Source: Adiantum capillus-veneris
Taxonomy: Eukaryota; Streptophyta; Polypodiopsida; Polypodiales; Pteridaceae
Length of the DNA stretch: 64,000 nucleotides
Assembly: GCA_014529385.2 (NCBI GenBank)
Contig: CM043942.1
Span: 59,068,184-59,132,183 of the forward strand
Direction: 5' to 3'
A program made the translations under genes and the position numbers. The notes under the pieces were generated by a model, which made no database searches, was not told the DNA's origin, and saw only the letters and a program-made list of their open reading frames with translations. Positions 23,807 through 35,868 of the stretch are shown here, in pieces; the first letter of the stretch is position 1, and the number at the start of each line of letters is the position of its first letter.

Positions 23807-23960
23807 CCGTACACCTCGGTCCAGAGGTGTACGGATATCAGGACCACCGGGTGAAAATCTCGTCTTTATTGGTCAAATCCTATATGGGTAGACACATACG
23901 TGCACTCCCAAGTGTACATGGCAATGCATGTAGCACGCAAAACCCCTTTGCCTCTTTTAG
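23807..23960 (-). promoter_or_regulatory. Upstream block conserved between CACTA-1 and CACTA-2, starting with a hairpin
   Basis: An 11-bp inverted repeat, CCGTACACCTC...GAGGTGTACGG (arms 23807-23817 and 23824-23834, 6-nt loop), is followed by a segment including AAATCTCGTCTTTATTGGTC. The same series lies upstream of the transposase in CACTA-2 (57545-57698), in the matching orientation relative to the gene. Its place about 90-245 bases before the start codon suggests a promoter or 5' UTR control element. The function is inferred only. Confidence 0.5.
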
Positions 23961-23999
23961 TTCCATAGCTTCTTCTCTGTCTACGTACCCTATCTCTCG

Positions 24000-24025
24000 T
24001 TCTTTCTCTCTCCATCTCGCTCTCG

Positions 24026-24085
<60 letters not shown>

Positions 24086-24152
24086 ATCTCTCTTTCTCTC
24101 TCTATTTCCCTATTTTCCTATCTCTCTCTCTGTCTCTCTCTCCACTTCCCTA

Positions 24153-24208
<56 letters not shown>

Positions 24209-24234
24209 ACTCTCTTTCTCTATCTCTCTATTTC

Positions 24235-24278
<44 letters not shown>

Positions 24279-24290
24279 CCCTATCTCTCT
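24000..24290. repeat. CT-rich microsatellite cluster with a (TA)n core
   Basis: Nearly pure CT dinucleotides broken by short ATTTCC or GTCT interruptions, with a TA run at about 24184-24209. The Leu/Ser-rich open frame through it is an artefact of the repeat. Confidence 0.95.
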
Positions 24291-24754
24291 ATTGATCGAA
24301 CGAGCGACTGAGCTAGGGATATCTAGACGCCCACGACTACACAACATCAATGGAGGCTGCATCAGAGGATCTAGCTAGGTCTTTTTGGCTCGACATGCAC
24401 AACGCCCGGTTAGACTAGTGACCATGGAGGAGATTGATGAGATCCGCCAGCGACCGACAGATGATGGATCTCCTATGATCTACCTATCCCAGCTAGCTGG
24501 TTTAGCCGTTTAGTCCACACCCAGCAGTTTAGGATTCCATAATATTTTATTTTGTCATCTTCTTACTCTGACTTTGTATCAGATCCATCACATTGCAACT
24601 TTCTTGTCTCATGTCTCATAGGTCACTTTGGCCTTTCGAAGACGTTAATATAACATTTCATTTCATTTCTCTCTTTAATTTTTTTTCTTTAATTTTAATT
24701 TCCTAAGCATACATTAATTCTAACTCTCGTTCTCTTTCCTACACTCACACACAC

Positions 24755-24758
<4 letters not shown>

Positions 24759-24830
<72 letters not shown>
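24759..24830. repeat. (CT)36 microsatellite
   Basis: 72 bases of perfect CT, followed by a short CA run (24835-24849) and a GA run (about 24856-24871). Confidence 0.95.
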
Positions 24831-24834
<4 letters not shown>

Positions 24835-25029
24835 CACACACACACACACGATGTAGAGAGAGAGAGAGAGGGAGGGGTTCGGGGGGGCGGAGATGGACAT
24901 AAGACCTGCGCAGCAGGTTTTGGCCAAGATCTGAGCAGGCGAAAATGGCCCCTGCGCGCGGTTTTGCTTTTTTCCCCAAATTTTTTTGCGTCGCCATACG
25001 CGTGGATATACGCGTGGCAAATAAATCCT

Positions 25030-25166
25030 TTCCACGCGTATATCGACGCACACTGCGACGTGTATATCGATGCGTATAGCGATGCACGCTAGTTATGTCG
25101 ATATACACATGGAAAAGCATGGCCGTCGATATATACGCGTCGATATCTTCATGTAGTGTTGTAGTG
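25030..25166. repeat. CACTA-1 right terminal and subterminal repeats
   Basis: At least six copies of GTATATCGACGC/GCGTCGATATA-type motifs in both orientations, ending in TGTTGTAGTG, the inverted terminal repeat. Confidence 0.8.
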
Positions 25167-25169
25167 ATT

Positions 25170-28090
25170 GCTTATTCTACACAAGCAAACGTCTCTAATC
25201 AATTAAAAAATTTATTAAAGGAATTTCAAGATGTCTTTCCTAATGATTTGCCATCAAGTTTACCACCGACACGCTCAGTACAACATGGCATTGACGTGAC
25301 TGCAGGCTGTAAACCTGTTAGTAAACCACCTTACCATATGAGTTACTCAGAGGCTACTGAGGTGGAACGTCAGCTTGCTGACTACCTTAGCAGAGGGTTT
25401 ATACAACCCAGTTCTTCACCATGGGCTTCGCCTATCCTTTTAGTGAAGAAAAAGGACGGCAGTATGCGCATGTGCGTAGACTACCGGGGCTTAAATGCAG
25501 TTATAGTTAAGAACAAATACCCACTGCCAAGGGTAGATGAGTTATTTGATTAGCTAACTCATGCTCGAATTTTTACGAAAATCGACTTGCGGTCAGGATA
25601 TCACCAAGTCCGTATTCGGCTTGCCGATATACCTAAGACTGCATTCCGAACACGGTTTGGACATTACGAGTTTTTGGTGATGCCCTTTGGGTTAACCAAT
25701 GCGCCCGCAACATTCATGACACTTATGGATAGTGTCTTACAGCCATATTTGGGCAAATTTGTCATTGTGTTCCTCGATGACATTCTAGTTTATAGTGCTT
25801 ATGAAGAAGAACACTTACAGCATCTCAGGCAGGTATTTGAGTTGTTACGCACAAACAAGTTATATGCCAAGGAATCTAAATGTGATTTTCTCAAGGAGGA
25901 AATTCATTATTTAGGGCATGTTATTTAAGCTAATGTCCTATACATAGATAAATCCAAAGTGGATACCATCCGGAAATGGCCACCTTCTAAAAATCTGAAA
26001 GAATTATAGATCTTTTTAGGCTTTGCCAATTTTTACCGAAGGTTCGTTAAAAACTATGCTCACATTGCTGTCCCCATGACAGACCAACTAAAAGGCAAAG
26101 GTAAAGCTTTTCCATGGGGTTCCGCTCAACAGCACAGTTTCGAAGCACTCAAAGACACATTAGCTACAGCTCCTATACTGGCTATTGTAGATCCTTTGAA
26201 ACCATTCGTTTTGGAAACGGATGCTAGTAATCGTGCTATTGGAGCAGTCCTGTTGCAATATGGACGGTCGATTGCATTTGAAAGTAAGAAGCTTGATGCA
26301 GCTTAGCAGAACTATTTTGCTTACGAACGCAAACTCTATGCAATAGTGTTTTCCTTAAAGACATAGCGGCACTATTTGTATGGTGCTCAGTTCGAGATTG
26401 TGTTTGGCCATGAAAGCATCAAATGGTTTACACAAAAAACAAATTTAAAGGGTCAAAAAGCCAAGTGGGCCAAGATCCTTCAGGAATATGACACCAAATT
26501 AAGGTATTGCAAAGGCCGATACAATGTAGTGGCAGATGCTCTCAGTAGAATGCCAGAGATCAATTCGCTCTTGTTCACAGAACTTTGTAGTGAATTTCTA
26601 GATTCTCTCAAGGGAAAATATGAGCATGATGAAACATATTCCAAAGTGTGGAGCCATGTTCAAAAGAGGGATCCTTCTCACTCCAATGCAGGTAGTGTAC
26701 AGTTAACCTCCACACCTAGTTCTCCCAAGTGATGAACTACAGCAATGGAAGCATTTTACCATCGACAATGGGTACCTACTCCACAAGGGGAGAGTTTGTG
26801 TACTGACGGACACGGACATTCGGCGCCAAATTCTTTATGAATGTCATGATAGTCCAAGTGCAAGGCACACTTATTCTCTCGTACGACGACAGTTTTACTG
26901 GCATGGTCTACATGGCTTTGTTCAAGCTTATGTCTTGCATAGCCAAAAAGTCAAGTTAACAAGGCAGAGCGCCTGAAAGCAGGAGGACGCTTACATCCTT
27001 TAGAAATTCCCAATGGAAAATGGGAAAGTATCTCTATGGATTTCATTGTAGGTTTACCAACCATTATACGAGGTCATGACTCAGTATGGGTGGCCGTAGA
27101 CAGGTTGACTAAACTATCCAAGTTTATTCCGACCAAATCAACGGTTAAGACACCGGAACTAGCCAAGTTATTGGTGGACAATCTCTACAAATTGTATGGG
27201 TTGCCAAGTAATATTGTTAGTGACCGTGATCCCAAGTTTAACAGCCACTTTTGGAGAGTTGTATTTAAACAATTGGGTACACAACTCAACCTCAGTACAG
27301 CTGATCTTCCAGAAATGGATGGTCAAACGAAACGGGTTAACCAGGTGCTAGAGGATATGCTAAGAGCATACGTCAGCAAAAAACAGTCAGATTGGGAAGA
27401 ATAGTTACCTATTCTCGAGTTTTCCTATAACAATTCTAAGCATGTCACAACACGTTTAGTCCTTTCATGCTCATGTACGGGTTTCAACCTAGGTCACCAG
27501 TTACGGTGGGGTTCGCAACCAAAAAACTCCAACAGGTTAAGGATTTTCTCCAAGACCACATGGATATGCTGAAACTTGCTCGTCAGAATGTCCGGCAAGC
27601 ACAGGATCAGTATAAGAAATACGCTAATGAGAAACGTCGGCAAGTTACCTTCAAAGAATGGGAGGAAGTATTTTTACGTGTACCAAAACATTCAGAAAGT
27701 CTGAAAACTAGACCAACACCTAAATAATCTCCCCGATATTGTGGGCCTTTCAAAATACTCAAGCGAGTCGGTGATCGTGCCTACAAACTATTACTACCAT
27801 CACATTTTCGCATTCATCCGGTATTTCATGTAAGTCGTCTACAAAAGAGGTTACATGGGGATGACAACGTCACTGACCAACAGGTTTTGGTTGATTACAT
27901 TGAACCTCCTACCTTACCGCATGAACTTGAACGTGTTATGGATTATCATGAGTTGCGTACACGACATCACGCACAACAACAAGCCTTAATCAAGTGGAAA
28001 GACCGACCTGAAGAAGGTGCCACTTGAGAAAACATTAGTGTTCTTAAGAAGAAGTTTCCCACTTTTGTTTTCGAGGACGGAAACTCTTCT
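25170..28090 (+). pseudogene. pol: Gypsy element II pol: RT, RNase H, integrase, chromodomain-like end (broken)
   Basis: Plus-strand RT (about 25330-25930) has [21 protein letters not shown] and [10 protein letters not shown]. RNase H (about 26170-26550) has LETDASNRAIGAVL and VADALSRMP, but the motif usually read as TDH is GHES. The integrase zinc region (26740-26990) is degenerate. The core has SMDFIVGLP, SDRDPKF and DGQTKRVNQ, where the catalytic Glu is replaced by Lys (AAA at 27330-27332). The C-terminus at about 27730-28060 (RIHPVFHVSRL, then ALIKWKDRPEEGAT) resembles a chromovirus tail with chromodomain. In-frame stops lie near 25551, 25926, 26008, 26304, 26365, 26730, 27402, 27725 and 28025. 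It is clearly dead. It continues the gag frame across the CACTA-1 insertion. Confidence 0.88.
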
Positions 28091-28104
28091 TAAGGGGGGA
28101 GTAA

Positions 28105-28276
28105 TGTCAGGACAAGGGTCCTGTAACCTAAGAACTAGGATGGTCATGGACTACGGCCAAGGGTCGGGCTAGACAATGTGGACAGAGGATCCGTCTAGGG
28201 CAAGGGGCTAGGAGCCCGCCTATATAATGGGAGGTTGGGAGGAGGATCTTCAGTCTAGTTTCCCCTAGTTCTTACA
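28105..28276 (+). repeat. 3' LTR of gypsy element II
   Basis: 172 bp, three substitutions from the copy at 15489. Preceded by the polypurine tract AAGGGGGGAG (28092-28101) and followed by TSD TAGGC. Confidence 0.93.
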
Positions 28277-28281
28277 TAGGC

Positions 28282-28777
28282 CCAATTCCCACCACAAGCT
28301 TGGCCCTTAAGCACTTTAAGCTTGGGCTAGGTTCTCACCTCAAGTGCAACCCTAGCATCTCAAGCATGTCAAGCACCTCAAGAATCTCAATCATCTCAAT
28401 CATCAAACACCTCAAGCATCTCAAGCACCTCAAGCACGTCAAGCACCTCAGTCATCAAGCATAACAAGAGGCCTAGCACCTCAAGCTAGGTCTGGTTCCC
28501 GCCTCAAGCTCAGCCCTAGATTACCTAAGGTCAAAGGAATTTTACACACATTATTGGAGGTCTTCAATGAAGCTAACCTTAAGGTCTTATGCTCCATTGG
28601 TTGCTCTTTGATACACCAACTCTCATTTGGGCCCCTTTACCATTGGCCCCGTGTTGAGATAGATCTATAAGCACATGTCTATATCTTAACCCTTGTTCCC
28701 GTTTATTCTCCCACATTAAGTGATCAGTTTAATATGAGAAAATCATTTGGGTTGGTTAGATATTAGATTTTATAACA
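28282..28777 (-). repeat. 5' LTR of chromovirus I, part 2 (right of the nested element)
   Basis: It continues the LTR from 15488 and ends TATAACA. The corresponding stretch of the left LTR is about 5505-5999. Confidence 0.9.
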
Positions 28778-29916
28778 ATGGAAATCTTTGAGTGTATGTG
28801 AATCTCAAAAGGGTGAATGCTGCCACCATTAGGGATAATTATCAACTTCCAATCACTGAACATGTATTGGAAAGAGTTGCAGGAAAAGAAGCATACAGCT
28901 TTTTAGATGGGATTTTGGGGTACATCCAGCTAGCTATCCATCCTCGAGATCAACATAAAACTGGATTTTCCACGGAATGGGGGATATATGCATACCGAGT
29001 GATGTCCTTTGAATTAACAAATGCTCTAGCAATTAATGAGTCATGCCTTGTGAGAATATCTAAGGATATTTTTGTATTTTTGGAAGTATATATGGATGAT
29101 TTATGGGTTCATTCATCCATATAGAATGACCACATTGACCATCTCAAAAAGGTCTTTGAAAGTTTCGGTTATATAGATTTGTCTTGATTGTGAGAAATGT
29201 AAATTCATGGTGAATCAAGGAAAAATTCTTGGCCACATAGTATCTAAAAACGGGATATCCACGGATATAGAAAAAATTAAGGTAATTGTGCAGCTAGCTA
29301 AGCCAAGAACTATCAAAAAAAAGAAAGAATTCATGGGAAACTGTGGATATTACTGCAGATATATACATGTATGTTATAGTTGCAAAGCTACTTTACGCAC
29401 TAATTACAAACTTTGAGTGGAATCAGGAGTGCAAAACTTCCTTTCAGAAGTTGAAAACAGCTCTTATATCTGCTCCAATCTTAAAAGCACTTGACTAGAG
29501 TAAAATCTTCCATGTTCATGTGGATGCTTCCAATTTTGCTATTGGATGCATACTGGCTCAACCAATAGAGGGATGTATGGATTTTCCCATATGCTATGCA
29601 AGCATGCAACTTAATGTCGCGGAAAAGAACTACACCACAACTGAACGGCAAGGTATGGGGATGATATATGCAATTAAAAAGTTTTAGCATTATCTGCTAG
29701 CAAACAAATTTGTTTTCTTTGTGGACCACCAAGCTTTATTATACCTAGTTGATAAACCATGTAATACTGGAAGGATTGTACGATGGTTAATTATTCTGTT
29801 CGAATTTGACTTCATGGTCATGGTAAAGAAGGGGACAACGCATGTGAGAGCAGATAACCTGTCGAGAATACCAAATGGGTCACAACCTATAGGGGTAGAT
29901 GATGACCTCAAGATGC
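28778..29916 (+). mobile_element. Gypsy remnant III, first half: RT and RNase H fragments
   Basis: It starts inside RT: VNLKRVNAATIRDNYQLP, then FLDGILGYIQLAI, TGFSTEWGIYAYRV and YMDDLWVHS (about 29084-29119). Next come ILGHIVSKNGI (about 29225), a degraded RNase H with VDASNFAIG-like codons in shifted frames (about 29520), DHQALLYLVD (about 29724) and RADNLSRIPNG-VDDDLK near 29850-29912. Stops and frameshifts abound. The 5' part of this element is missing at the border with chromovirus I. The right half continues after element IV at 39131. The RT is unlike the two chromoviruses, so this is a different Ty3/gypsy lineage. Confidence 0.8.
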
Positions 29917-30034
29917 TGACGAAGGAAATTTGGAATGGCGGCCTCTACACCAAAACAAACTCCATTGCGCCACAAGGGAAATGAGATAAGGGCACCACCT
30001 AGTCTTGGAAGCGTGGGCTAGGACCGCTACACAA

Positions 30035-30103
<69 letters not shown>

Positions 30104-31397
30104 ACTATGAATGAAGCATTAACCTTAGTGTGTGTACAAGGAATGGATGACTTCAAACACTCCCAATACAAATAGCATGTAGATTACCAAACAACTACTC
30201 AAGGATTAGCCAAGATCACATCAAGCACTCTCACACATATATAGAAGATTTCTCTTAATTAACATAAGTAAGAGAAGGAGAGGTTACTAGCATGAAACAA
30301 TTTGCACTCTAGAATGTGCAAGAATAGAGTGAATGAATGAGCTTATGGGCTCATGGTGAGTGATACAAAGACTCAATGGGGCTGAGGGAGGCTTGAAATT
30401 ACAAAGGGGAAGGTCTCTTTATATAGGAAAGAGAGTGATTAGGAGTGAGGTTAAGATACAAGTGTAATTTGTACAAATGAAGCTTGATTAGGGACATTCA
30501 ACCAATGAAGAAGCTCCTTCCAAGTGATTTGTTGGCCAATTAGCTCCATCATCACTTGTGTTGTCTTCACTCCTTCCTCCATAACTTGAGTCCAAGAGCT
30601 TCCTTATTTTAAAATGTAAAGAATCTACATAAAATCAATACATATCTAGTAATAATAGAAAGGGGTTGAATGAGAACTTATGAATTACAACAAGATTAAG
30701 CATGACTTGAGAGGTGATTAGAAGAGGAATTTTGATGGGTTTTTGAGCTTGAGAGAGAGAAGGAAGGAGAGGAGGGTGAGAAGACTAATGGCTGATTTTT
30801 AGAGAAGGTCTCAATGTGGAAAAGAAAGGGTGTGTGTGTGTGTAAAGGTAGAGGGGGTGGTCTCCACCACAGTTGAAAAAACTGGCGTCCGCCATTTTGG
30901 CCATATCTCCTAGACCGTAGATGCAAAAATTATAAAAAAAATATAGCCAGAATTTCCAGCTCATCAGCTACAACTTTAATGAAGACAACTTTCCTTGGAT
31001 CGGAGTGGAAGTATTTTTTACAAATTCAGCAAAATCATGTGTCTGGTTCCTTCCTTTACCAAGTCTTCCACTTGGGTCCCATTTGTTTGAATCATCATAT
31101 GGCTCCAAAGCCATGATGATATGAGCCACTCATGACCCTTGAATCATGGGTGCATGGCTCCACAACCACATCATATCTTTCCTTTTCACATTTACATATT
31201 TTCCCTTCCCTTTACCACTAGGTTCTCCCTCTACCTTTCACCTCCGGTGACCTAGTCAAGAAAAAATTCCTATCAAATATTTTTTTAAAATTTTTTTTCC
31301 AAGAGGTTGTTCCCACTCTTTCTTTTATTGTAAACCTCTAGGAGCAAGGAAAACCAACAAAATATAATAAACAAAAATTTGTGATAGGCTCGGATCA
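29917..31397 (-). repeat. 3' LTR of element IV, with (GA)n
   Basis: 1481 bp, includes a GA run at 30038-30101. No genes are supported inside. Confidence 0.93.
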
Positions 31398-31438
31398 TAG
31401 CCCCCCCAAACCTGGCTAGGGGTATTTATGCCTCTAGC

Positions 31439-34400
31439 CTACTTTCTTTGATCTTGAGCTGACCTTATCCTGATGTGATAAGGCTTTAGACGCCATCCAT
31501 TTGTCCTGGTCTTTTGCACTTTACCATCAATGTCTTGTAGTCTGTAAGAGCCATTTTTGAACTTTTTGGTGACCAAGAACGGGCCTTCCCATCGGAAAAG
31601 AAACTTTTCATCCTTACGAGTGTCGAAGCGATTGTCATATCGAAGCACCAGAGATCCCTTTTTGATGTCTTTGGATGCTAGCTTTTTGTTGAACTTTTCT
31701 CTGCGCTTCTCTGCTTCTTGAGAGTAGTGGTTGATGGCTTCTTAACGATCCAATTGCAGCCTCTCTAGATCCATGATCCTTTGATGTACTTTCTCCTTTT
31801 GAGAGCCTACCTGGCTACCCAATATTCAAAGACTTGTTAACTTCACTTCAATGGGCAAAAGAGCCTCCTTTCCATAAACCAAATGAAAGGGTGTGTACCC
31901 TAATGTGGTTTTGAAGGAGGTTCTATAGGCCCATAGAGCTCCATTTAGGTGTTTGTCCCAATCTTGGCGCCTGGCATGTACCTGTTTGGTGAGAATTTTG
32001 CAAATGATTCCATTTACCTTTTCCACCAAACCATTGCACTGAGGGTAGTAAGGAGTAGAGGTTGATGCTGAATATTTAGCTTCTTCATGAGTTCTCCTAC
32101 CAAGTCTGCTCTAAACCCTGGTCCTCTATCAGATAGTATTTCAAGAGGGGTGCCAAACCGGCAACAGATGTGGTCAAAGATGAACTGACTCACATCCTTA
32201 GCAGTAATTCTATTGGTCGGCATAGCCTCAGCCCATCTAGTCATGTAGTCTACTCCCATGATGATGTACTCTTTACCTGACTGAGTGCGTGGTAGAGGCC
32301 CTATGGCATCAATTCCCCACTTCTCAAAGGGCCCATATACCTTTATTGGGTTCTAAGGTTCAGCTATGAGCCGTCGTGGTCCTGCTTTCTGACATTCATC
32401 ACATGTTTGACACCAGTATTTGACATCATGATGAAGACTTGGCCAAGTAAACACAGCTTGTAGAACCTTTCTACTAGTGACGTCGTGTGCAAAGTGTCCT
32501 CCGCACATATCATCGTGACAAGCTTTTAAAATCTCTTCAATTTCACTCTTCAAAGGCACTCTCCTAAGCACACCATCCTTACCAAGACAATACAATTCAT
32601 CATTTACTATGCGATACCTGGTAGCCTTCCTAGCTAACCATCGCCTTTTCCCTGCATTCAAGTGTTTAGGAGCCTCTCCTTGCTCCAGAATGTGCATAAT
32701 ATCTTCCAAGTCCTCCTTGCCTTGCTGAAGTGGAAGTTTGATGGCCACTACTCCCACTATTGACTCATTTAACTTTGATGATGCTAGGTGGTCTGCATCC
32801 TTGTTCTGGTCTCTTGGCACATGATGTACTTGTGCCTCCCTAAATCTCCTCATAAGAGCTTTGGCTTCTCTCAATTTAGTAGAGAGACGGGCATTTTTGC
32901 AAGCCCATGTACCTTGCATTTGCCTTACCAAAAGCATGGAGTCACCAAAAGCGTTTAATCTCTTAATTGAATTATCGAGGCACCAACAAAGGCCATGAAT
33001 TAGAGCATGATATTCTTCTTTATTGTTGGAGTGGACATCTTCTAGAGTGATCCCTTCACCATGGATCCTCTCTCCCAATGGAGATAAGACCACGATGCCT
33101 GCAGCTGCCTTATCCTTGGTTCTCTTGTATGCTCCATCAAAGTAGAGGCTATAAGCATTGATCAAAACCTCTGGAGCTGGAGGTGGTGGAAGTTCCTTTC
33201 TCTTCAAATGGAAAAATTTTTCATAGCACTTGTTTGTTAAAATGTCGGCTAAGCATGCTCGAGTTGTTCTTTCAACCTGTATTGTATAATCAAACTCTTG
33301 AAGTCGCACCACCCACTTTGCTATTTTGTCAGAGATTTCCATATGTTGTAGTGCATAGGGAAACATATCCTCCACAGTGATAATTACAAACCTCTTCGGT
33401 AGCAAGTATGGCCGAAATTTGGTTACCGCAAACATGAGAGCTAACACTAGCTGTTCCATCAGGGTGTAGGCCTTCTCTGTGTTTTCCATGAGGCGGCCAG
33501 CAAAATACACAGGCCTCATAAAGGATGTTTTTGGATCTTTTTGTAGGAGGGCAGCACCAATGGCCTCTTCTCCCACACTAGGGTTTACAAAGAATGTTTC
33601 TTCCCAACAAGGTTGGAGGATTACAGGGAGTGACCCTAACATTTTTTTAATCTCTCTAAAATGCCCATCACTTTCTTCACTCCAAACAAGCGTCTCTTGA
33701 CGAGTCAACTGTTGTAGAGGAAATATCACTTGGGAGAGTAAGTGTATGAATCTACTCAAATATCTTAGCTTTTGCAAGAAAGAGATTAATTGTTTGATGG
33801 AAGTTGGGGAAGGTAGATTTAGCAATGTTTCTATCTTTTCAGGATCTACCTCGATTCCATCAATGGACACTACATGCCCTAATAGTGTAACCTTGCTTTC
33901 CCCAATGTGGCATTTGTCCTTGTTTAGTTGTCCACCCAGCTTAGCTAAACGAGTAAATCCTTCATCAATCTTGCCGAGATGCATACTTTTGGAGCTGTAA
34001 ATACAAAAGTCATCTATGAAAACCCTTCTGGACTTACCAAAGTAAGGTTGGAAGACCATGTTCATGAATCGTTGAAAGGTGGCTGGAGTGTTGGTGAGAC
34101 CAAAAGGCATGACTCGAAATGAAAAACATCCCCATGGTGTGATGAAAGTAGTCTTTTTCTGGTCCTCCTCTACAATGCGTATTTGAAAGTAGCCAGAGTA
34201 GCCATCACACACTGTGTATCTCTCATGGCCTGCTACTTCATTTAGAATCTCATCTTGAAATGGGAGAGGGAAGTGGTCCCTCTTTGTTGCAGCATTTAGT
34301 GGCTTGTAATCCACGCACACTCGCCATTTACCATTCTTCTTTGGCCTCACCACTACTGGGGAGACCCATTCTGAATCTTCTACTGGGTATATGAATCCTA

Positions 34401-35868
34401 CTTCTAAGAGTCTCTTCACCTCAGAAAACAGTGCATTTTGTTGCACAACTCCTAATCTTCTTAGTTTTTGTACTACTGGCTTGCTCCCTTCTTTTAGATG
34501 GATATGATGCTTCACTGCAGTGACACCTGTAATGTGAGTGTAATCAGAAATAAACAATGATGCATGCTTCTTGAGAACATTTACATAACCCTCCTTTTCT
34601 TCTTCCTTTATATCCTTGGATAACATCTCCTCTAGGCTGGCATCCCACACATTCTCCATTTGGATCCTTGGGTTGTCTTCTGATGAGGTAGTTTCCTTTA
34701 TGGTGACACCCATGACTTCGAGAGTGCTATCACTCTCTTCACTTGAACTCTCTTCCTCGTCCATAGATGAGGAGCATCCACTTGAGCTCCACTCATCAGC
34801 TGACGTCTCTAGTTCAAGGTTCTCTTGTCGCCCATTCTTTAGGTTATAAACCACCTTCTGACTATGGCCACCCATGCGAGGCCTCAACTCCAAGTCTCCT
34901 GTTGCCCAATCTTGCCTAGCTCCTATACCCATGAGCCAAGGTCGTCCTAAAATAAGGGGGTATCCTTCTCCCTTTACTGGCATCACATAAGCATCAACCT
35001 CTGTAGTGATTCCAAAAACAGAAACTCTCAAAGCTTTCACTACACCCACACAAGTGACAAAGACATTATTGGCCATTTTTTCCCTAAAGTTTGATGATTC
35101 CATTACCTCTAAACCCAATTGATGCATTACCTTTTCTATCATGACACAAACCTCTGCTCCACTGTCAATGTAAGTTTTTGGAATCCGTTGTCCCTTGATT
35201 CGAGCCTCCACCAAAGGCACTATATCCTTGAGACCATATGCTTTGATTACACTTACTAGCTTACTTCGCTTTGCCCTCGTGCTCACCATTTTTGACCATT
35301 TTCGTCGAAGCTTTGGGGAGATATGAAGTATTTGTGGCCAAGTAATCTTTGGTCCTTGAGAACTCACATCAGCTGTCAAGTCATAAGGTTGTGTCCGAGA
35401 TCCCATAGGGAAATGAGAGATGTCAATTTGAGACCTAGTACGGGTCTTTCTCTTCTTGGCTTCTTCTTTAGTTTCCCGAGATGTACTTGCTTCATTGCTT
35501 GCATCCTTGCTTGTTTCTTTACCTACTTCATCTTGGACACGCACACGTTTGATAGGCATTGTAGCCACTTCATCTATCTTCATCTTCCCTTTAGCTATTT
35601 CTTCCTGGTTGCTTCTGCCCTTGAGGACCTCCTCCATCCTTATGATGCTCACATTTGGTTGAGTAGCAGGGGCTTGAGCTTGAGCACGAGGTGGCTGCAA
35701 AATTTGAGGTTGCGGTTGCTCTTGTGCTTGAGCTCTAGCACGGGGAGGACTTACTTGTTGTCGAGGACCTCTGACAGGGTAGTCATATCTTCTGGGATGA
35801 GGGCAATTATACATGCCGTGGCCATTTTCCCACAATTGTAACACAACATTTCCCTTTCTTGACGTCAC
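31439..35868 (-). pseudogene. pol: Element IV pol: protease, RT, two RNase H domains, integrase (nearly intact)
   Basis: The main minus-strand frame is 1171 codons (35868-32353). Domains: protease near residues 200-330 with TYIDSGAEVCVM and LILGRPW; RT near 460-620 with [24 protein letters not shown] and VFIDDFCIYSS; first RNase H near 770-890; second, archaeal-type RNase H near 925-1060 starting LYFDGAYKRTKDKAAAG; integrase zinc finger near 1120-1165 (H...H and CQTCDEC). A TAG after IAEP (about 32354) stops it, and the same frame continues with GIDAIGPLP and LSDRGPGF. A frameshift near 32030 precedes MVEKVNG, which holds the catalytic Glu. The C-terminus ends at 31439. It would reverse-transcribe and integrate the element; this copy has only two clear breaks in pol. 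Confidence 0.9.

Larger units (their letters stand above)
18184..25166 (-). mobile_element. CACTA-1: En/Spm-type DNA transposon nested in element II
   Basis: Both ends read CACTACAACA in inverted orientation, and the element is flanked by a 3-bp duplication ATT (18181-18183, 25167-25169), the hallmark of CACTA elements. The length is 6983 bp. On the minus strand it encodes a tnp2-type transposase (23716-20307) and a second TnpA-like gene (about 20140-19250). Subterminal regions are packed with TATCGACGC/GCGTCGATA-type motifs. The 5' region is rich in CT microsatellites. This is the innermost and latest insertion of the stack. A premature stop and a frameshift in the transposase suggest it is not autonomous now. 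Confidence 0.93.
15489..28276 (+). mobile_element. Gypsy element II: short-LTR Ty3/gypsy element nested in the LTR of chromovirus I
   Basis: Two 172-bp LTRs (15489-15660 and 28105-28276) differ at three positions and are flanked by a perfect 5-bp duplication TAGGC (15484-15488, 28277-28281). Plus-strand order: LTR, primer site, leader, gag-protease, RT, RNase H, integrase, polypurine tract AAGGGGGGAG (28092-28101), LTR. CACTA-1 interrupts it at 18184. Without CACTA-1 the element is about 5.8 kb. The coding region has many stops, although the LTRs are young, which suggests fast decay or an already defective source copy. Confidence 0.93.

Noticed and set aside
23827-24378. 183-codon Leu/Ser-rich frame
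   Set aside because: Translation of CT/TA microsatellites.
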